From Ascidiaceihabitans sp039975415 (GTDB lineage Bacteria; Pseudomonadota; Alphaproteobacteria; Rhodobacterales; Rhodobacteraceae), in assembly GCF_039975415.1 (NCBI RefSeq), contig NZ_JBDWHD010000009.1: 64,000 nt of DNA. One strand, written 5' to 3'. Every line of letters starts with the position of its first letter. The stretch's first letter is position 1. The position numbers and the translations under genes are program-made. Of the stretch, positions 59,563 to 64,000 are shown in pieces. Below the pieces are notes generated by a model, which was not told where the DNA came from, did not search any database, and saw only the letters and a program-made list of their open reading frames with translations.

Positions 59563-62500
59563 TGGGGCGTTACATGCACGTGATACCGGCCATTTGGGCT
59601 ATTGCCGTTTGGGCAATCCTGCTTAGCATTCCGGCCTTCGGGCAAGACACCGGCGCCACTGACGCAGAAACGTCACAGGAAGATCGCGGGTTCATCGTTG
59701 GCCTGCTTGAAGACGCCCTTGGGGGCGAAGGCCGCCGTGTCCGCGTGGACGGGTTCGCGGGTGCGCTAAGCAGTGTGGCAACCATCGAACAGATCACCTT
59801 CGCGGATGATGATGGTGTTTGGTTGGCCCTTGATGACATTCAATTGGAATGGACACGGTCCGCGTTGCTGCGAGGGCGCATCGAAGTCCAGCAACTCAGC
59901 GCCAAGACGCTAGAACTTACCCGCTTGCCCGCGTCTCAGGACACCGACGATACGCCAGCCGCAGAAGCAGGCGGGTTCGCCTTACCTGATTTGCCCGTTT
60001 CTGTCGAAATTGATCTGTTAAAACTGGACCGGATCACCTTGGGGCCTTCCATTCTGGGGGAAAAAGCGGAACTGACCATGGAGGCCGCAGCGCAGTTGTC
60101 CGGTGGTTCGGGCAACGTCACGCTAAACGCGGCGCGCATTGACGGGCAAGATGGCCAGTTTGTTATCGACGCCAGTTACGCAGCCGCCAGCCAAACCGCA
60201 GCCATCAACTTTGACCTAAAAGAGGCCAAGGATGGCATCGTAGCCCGACTTTTGAACATCCCTGACCGTCCTGCATTGCGACTACAAATCGCCGGTGAGG
60301 GGCAACTGGACGATCTGGTAACGGACATTTCGTTGGAAACGGGCGGTGCCAAACGGCTTGCAGGACAGATTACGTTGCAAGGCGACACTGACACCGGCCG
60401 TGATTTTGCACTAGATGTCCAGGGTGATTTATCCCCGCTTTTGCCCGAAACCTACCGCGCCTTTTTTGGCGACAGCACCACGGTACAGGCCATTGGAAAC
60501 CAAGACGAAAGCGGTGCGCTGACCCTGTCTGATCTAGACCTGCGATCAGGGGTTTTGGCCTTGCAGGGGAAAATCGCCCTGGACCCAAGTTATTGGCCCA
60601 CACAGATCGCTGTCATCGGGCAGATTGAACCCGTGGAAAACGGCCCCGTGGTTTTGCCCTTTGCAAATGGATCAACACGCATTGATCGTGCCAAACTGCA
60701 AGTCGACTATGATGCGGCGCAAAGTCCGGACATCGATGCCCGGTTTGATCTCAGCAACCTTGTCACATCCGAAGCAACCCTACGTGAAACCCGGTTGCAA
60801 ATTAACGGAGCTTTGGAAAACAGCGCATCTGCACAAAAGAACTTGCAAGCCGATGTTACCTTTTCCACACGCGGTGTTGCCTTTGATGACGCCGCAATGC
60901 AAGACGCCGTGGGCGATCAAATCTCTGGCGCTTTCGGGATCAGCTATCAGACCAACGGCGCCTTGCGACTGGACCAGATAAACGTCGCAGGATCGCAGTA
61001 TCAGCTCGGCGGAACAGTCGTCACCGCAGGTCTTTCAGATGCGTTTGAAACCGAACTGGCCTTGTTTTTGGACGCCCAAAATCTTTCACGTTTTTCAAAG
61101 CTGGCAGGATTGGAATTGGCGGGGCAAGCCGAGGCAGCAATCGCTGGAACGTTGGATTTGGGCGGATCATTCGATCTGACATTGGACGGCAAAACCACTG
61201 ACTTTGAAACGGGCATAGAACAAGCTGACAATGCCTTGGCCGGTGTCACCCGCATGTCCATAGACGTGATACGCGACGCGTCTGGCACGCGGCTTCCCCG
61301 TTTCGAGCTTCGCAATGATGCCTTTCAGTCCAGCGGTTCTGCGGTTTTGAAAACAAATGCCTCTACGGCTGACGTCACACTGCGCATTGCCGACAGTTCG
61401 GCGATTGATGCACGCCTGAAAGGTGCGATTGCCTTGTCCGGCCAAGCCGTTCAAGACACACAGGGTTGGCGCATCGACACGGCCCTAAGTGGCCCGTTTG
61501 ACGCCGAAACCACCTTGAAGGGTCGCACAACCGGGCCTGCACCTGCTTTGGACTTCAAGCTGTATTTGCCACAGGTTCAACGCATCGCCAGTCAATTCCG
61601 CGGTGCTGCGACTATGTCTGGCACGGCCAAACGCACAGCCGGTGTCTGGGATATTGATACGAAGTTAACGGCCCCTTACGGCATTTCCGGCGACGTGGCT
61701 GGCACCGTGACAGGGCCCACCCCAAAGGTCAGCTACAGCCTGAGCATTCCGAATGTGGCTGCCGTCGGCGCGTTGATCAACGGCCCCCTTAACGTGGAAG
61801 GCACCGCCGCACAGCAAGGTGCGGCTTGGCAAATTGAAACCGCATTGCGCGGGTTGAGTGGGCTGCGCGCAGATGTGTCAGGCCGTGTTGGCGCAGGCGG
61901 CGACATGAACGTGACAGCCAAAGGATTGGCCCCTCTGGCCTTGGCAAACCCCTTTTTGGCACCACGCAACGTGCAGGGATTGGCGAACTTTGATCTTGCG
62001 ATGCAAGGTCCTGCCGCACTGACATCTTTGTCGGGCCGCTTGTCCACGACAGGGGCGCAACTGTCTGTGCCCACACAAAATATATCCCTGACAGGTATCC
62101 AGTCACAAATCGCCTTCAACCGGGGGCGTGCACAGATCGACGTCTCGGCGGATGTATCTTCGGGAGGGCGCCTGACAATACGCGGACCGCTTACCTTGAC
62201 AGGCAACCTTCCCGCTGACCTGGCCATATCGTTGGATGCCGTACGGCTGACCGATCCCTCGTTGTACGACACAACCGTCAACGGTGCCCTCAATTTACGC
62301 GGCCCGCTGACGGGGGGTGGTGTCATTTCGGGTCGCATCGACGTAGGTGAGACAAATATTCAAGTGCCTACATCTGTTGGCAACGGTTTTGCCATCGTTC
62401 CGCAGATATCACATCGCAGTCCTTCACAGGCGGTACGTCGCACCATCCAACGGGCTGGGTTGAACAAAACAGACGGCACCGACGCCCCAAAGGGAAACGA

Positions 62501-63203
62501 CCCCACAGCTTTGGGGCTGAATATTCAGGTGAATGCGCTGTCGCGGGTGTTCGTACGCGGCCGCGGATTGAATGCGGAACTGGGCGGCGCGTTAAATTTA
62601 AGCGGGCGCACCGATCAGGTTATCTCGTCAGGTCGGTTTAATCTTATTCGCGGACGTTTGGACATATTGGGCAAACGGTTTGCACTGGACGAAGGCAGCA
62701 TAGCACTGCAGGGCAGTCTGGATCCCATACTGCGGTTCGTAGCCACCACGCGCACCACACTTGGCACGGCAAGCATCATCATCGAAGGACCTGCATCGCA
62801 ACCAGAGGTGTCATTTACCTCGACACCGGCGGCCCCCGAAGACGAAGTGTTGGCGCAGATTTTTTTCAACGGAAGTGCTGGCAACCTCTCTGCATTTCAA
62901 GCTTTGCAATTGGCGCAAGCCGTTGGAACCTTGGCAGGTAAAGGCGGCGAAGGGCTTATTTCCAAATTCCGGCGCGGCTTTGGTCTGGATGATCTGGACG
63001 TGACGACCAACGCGCAGGGCGAAACCGGATTACGGTTGGGAAAGTACATCAGCGACAACATCTACACAGACGTCACAATCGGAAACACCAACACAGCGGG
63101 TGTTTCTGTCAATATCGACCTGTCCAAATCCGTCACAGCGCGAGGGCAAATCAAGTCCAACGGTGACAGTTCAGTCGGTGTTTTCTTTGAAAAAGACTAC
63201 TAG
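59562..63203 (+). CDS. tamB: Translocation/assembly module protein TamB
   Basis: A 1213-aa envelope-spanning protein. The N-terminal segment VIPAIWAIAVWAILLSIPAFG is an inner-membrane anchor or signal; the long middle is repetitive beta-structure, and the C-terminal DUF490 domain includes GRFNLIRGRLDILGKRFALDEGSI and PEDEVLAQIFFNGSAGNLSAFQALQLAQAVGTL (in outline), ending with VFFEKDY. TamB and its relatives form grooved beta-rods that conduct lipid or assist barrel assembly with TamA. Start at the ATG of TGATG, overlapping tamA. Confidence 0.93.
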   Translation: MGRYMHVIPAIWAIAVWAILLSIPAFGQDTGATDAETSQEDRGFIVGLLEDALGGEGRRVRVDGFAGALSSVATIEQITFADDDGVWLALDDIQLEWTRSALLRGRIEVQQLSAKTLELTRLPASQDTDDTPAAEAGGFALPDLPVSVEIDLLKLDRITLGPSILGEKAELTMEAAAQLSGGSGNVTLNAARIDGQDGQFVIDASYAAASQTAAINFDLKEAKDGIVARLLNIPDRPALRLQIAGEGQLDDLVTDISLETGGAKRLAGQITLQGDTDTGRDFALDVQGDLSPLLPETYRAFFGDSTTVQAIGNQDESGALTLSDLDLRSGVLALQGKIALDPSYWPTQIAVIGQIEPVENGPVVLPFANGSTRIDRAKLQVDYDAAQSPDIDARFDLSNLVTSEATLRETRLQINGALENSASAQKNLQADVTFSTRGVAFDDAAMQDAVGDQISGAFGISYQTNGALRLDQINVAGSQYQLGGTVVTAGLSDAFETELALFLDAQNLSRFSKLAGLELAGQAEAAIAGTLDLGGSFDLTLDGKTTDFETGIEQADNALAGVTRMSIDVIRDASGTRLPRFELRNDAFQSSGSAVLKTNASTADVTLRIADSSAIDARLKGAIALSGQAVQDTQGWRIDTALSGPFDAETTLKGRTTGPAPALDFKLYLPQVQRIASQFRGAATMSGTAKRTAGVWDIDTKLTAPYGISGDVAGTVTGPTPKVSYSLSIPNVAAVGALINGPLNVEGTAAQQGAAWQIETALRGLSGLRADVSGRVGAGGDMNVTAKGLAPLALANPFLAPRNVQGLANFDLAMQGPAALTSLSGRLSTTGAQLSVPTQNISLTGIQSQIAFNRGRAQIDVSADVSSGGRLTIRGPLTLTGNLPADLAISLDAVRLTDPSLYDTTVNGALNLRGPLTGGGVISGRIDVGETNIQVPTSVGNGFAIVPQISHRSPSQAVRRTIQRAGLNKTDGTDAPKGNDPTALGLNIQVNALSRVFVRGRGLNAELGGALNLSGRTDQVISSGRFNLIRGRLDILGKRFALDEGSIALQGSLDPILRFVATTRTTLGTASIIIEGPASQPEVSFTSTPAAPEDEVLAQIFFNGSAGNLSAFQALQLAQAVGTLAGKGGEGLISKFRRGFGLDDLDVTTNAQGETGLRLGKYISDNIYTDVTIGNTNTAGVSVNIDLSKSVTARGQIKSNGDSSVGVFFEKDY

Positions 63204-63262
63204 GCGGATCACCGTCTTTGCTGGATAACCAAAACCGTCACAAGCGTCAGGTCCAGAAAAGT

Positions 63263-63288
63263 GGTGCGGGTGGGGATAACCCCGCACC
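63263..63288 (+). terminator. Weak hairpin after tamB
   Basis: GGTGCGGG pairs with CCCGCACC (8 bp) around a 10-base loop, 60 bases after the tamB stop. No T-tract follows, so termination here is uncertain. The rest of the 209-base gap before the integrase holds an AATATGGG/CCCATATT inverted repeat and no gene. Confidence 0.4.
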
Positions 63289-63412
63289 AACATCATAGCT
63301 TCTCATACCTTCTCACAAGCCATAATAGCCCATATTTATATAGCCATAGTGACAATATGGGTGAACACTGATACACCTCCAAGCACACCTCAAAGGGTGG
63401 TTAGGAAGGTGG

Positions 63413-63808
63413 TTGGCTGTGAAACGATTTGCTTTAAGTGCACTTAAGGTTCGTAAACTTAATCAGGGCAAGTTCGCAGATGGTGAAGGTCTGTGGTTGG
63501 TTAAGCACAACAAAAGGGCGGGCCGTTGGATGTTGCGTATCGTGGTGTACGGTAAACGACGTGAAATGGGTCTGGGGCGCTGGCCTGATGTTAGTATTGC
63601 CGAGGCACGTGAACAAGCCGCGCAAGCACGCAAGGTAGTCCGTGCTGGGCGTGACCCAATCATTGAACGTGAGAAACAGCGTTTGCATACTAAACGTTTG
63701 AGTTTTCATGATGCAGTGCAAGGATGTTTTGAAGCCCGACAGGCTGAACTAAAAGGAGACGGCAAGGCGGGGAGATGGCTCTCACCATTGAACATTCATG
63801 TTGTCTGA
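63413..63808 (+). pseudogene. Tyrosine integrase, P4/DUF4102 type, cut by an IS element
   Basis: The first about 130 residues of a P4-type integrase. The arm-binding DUF4102 domain is clear: KVRKLNQGKFADGEGLWLVKHNKRAGRWMLR in outline, MGLGRWPDVSIAEAREQAAQARKVVRAGRDPI, then the core-binding start AGRWLSPLNIHV. The catalytic domain is missing. The frame ends in a TGA supplied by the IS end (from 63802). The start is TTG at 63413 or GTG at 63419. Integrases of this type mark genomic islands; no tRNA lies next to it inside the window. Confidence 0.85.
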
Positions 63809-64000
63809 CGTCAGCGCTTGTGGGTCCAAATAGGGTCAATTGCTAAGAGAGTGTTTGTTGCTCATCGTAGCCACTGAGGAGTGGATGATGAGAAAGACAA
63901 CGAAGAGCCCTGGCGAGAAGATCGTCAAAGACATCAAGCGCGCGACGCGCAAGCATTATTCATCCGAAGAGAAGATCAGGATCGTGCTGGATGGCCTGCG
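63802..64000 (+). mobile_element. IS3-type insertion sequence, left part only
   Basis: The element begins at about 63802 with TGTCTGACGTCAGCGC, where the integrase similarity stops, and carries a transposase frame from 63885. IS3-family ends usually start with TG. The right end and target duplication are outside the window, so the exact boundary is provisional. Confidence 0.7.
63885..64000 (+). CDS. Transposase OrfA of IS3-type element (3' end missing)
   Basis: The first 38 codons read MMRKTTKSPGEKIVKDIKRA then TRKHYSSEEKIRIVLDGL, the helix-turn-helix start of IS3-group OrfA proteins (usual pattern YSsEeKiriVleGLR). It begins after GAGGAGTGG and runs off the window. Confidence 0.85.
   Translation, partial: MMRKTTKSPGEKIVKDIKRATRKHYSSEEKIRIVLDGL

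Noticed and set aside
63204..63412. Possible attachment site or tRNA next to the integrase
   Set aside because: No tRNA structure could be found in this gap; the inverted repeat CCCATATT/AATATGGG alone is not enough for an att call.
1..64000. CRISPR arrays, replication origin, riboswitches
   Set aside because: No regularly spaced direct repeats, no DnaA-box cluster and no riboswitch fold were recognised by eye.

Overview
This window looks like chromosomal DNA of a marine, aerobic anoxygenic phototroph of the Roseobacter group (Alphaproteobacteria, Rhodobacterales). The reasons are light-harvesting genes (pucB, pucA, pucC) behind two perfect TGT-N12-ACA PpsR-type boxes, three TRAP substrate-binding proteins (two in full transporters), a TamA/TamB pair, an AdhC-type formaldehyde dehydrogenase and the general protein style. 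No genus is claimed.

Layout. 1-2.4 kb: end of a dipeptide-type ABC importer (permease and fused double ATPase). 2.4-11.5 kb: housekeeping and envelope genes (thioredoxin-like protein, glutathione S-transferase, ACT-domain protein, phosphodiesterase-like enzyme, esterase plus acyl-CoA synthetase, BON-LysM protein, ABC exporter, lipoprotein) and a tRNA-Gly(TCC). 11.8-16.6 kb: a DUF1127-like mini-protein, a racemase-like/PLP-lyase pair and a two-subunit molybdenum hydroxylase. 16.7 kb: a decayed creA. 17-30 kb: a catabolic block with adhC, an IclR regulator, two complete TRAP transporters pointing in opposite directions, a GMC oxidoreductase, a rhodanese-like protein and an aldehyde dehydrogenase.

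29.9-42.3 kb is the most unusual part. Ten minus-strand genes, mostly overlapping or a few bases apart, read in transcription order: an unknown 225-aa protein, an unknown two-helix membrane protein, a DyP-type peroxidase, a cytochrome P450, a GST-like protein, a LodA-like quinoprotein oxidase, its LodB-like flavoprotein partner, a DUF4123 (type VI effector adaptor) protein, a 609-aa effector-like protein and an FGE/sulfatase-modifying-factor-like protein. My inference is a peroxide-generating and peroxide-using oxidative module coupled to an orphan type VI-style effector/adaptor pair. No type VI structural gene lies in the window.

42.7-52 kb: an orphan TRAP binding protein with a flavin monooxygenase, divergent katG/oxyR, and the four-gene threonate/tetronate pathway (ltnD-otnK-otnC-otnI) behind a 16-bp palindrome that recurs in part upstream of the second TRAP operon. 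52-57.5 kb: a sensorless histidine kinase between two paralogous receiver proteins, then the LH2 operon with a C-terminally extended PucA and an uncharacterised repeat-bearing protein after pucC. 57.8-63.2 kb: tamA-tamB. The right end carries a phage/island integrase cut off by an IS3-type element that runs out of the window.
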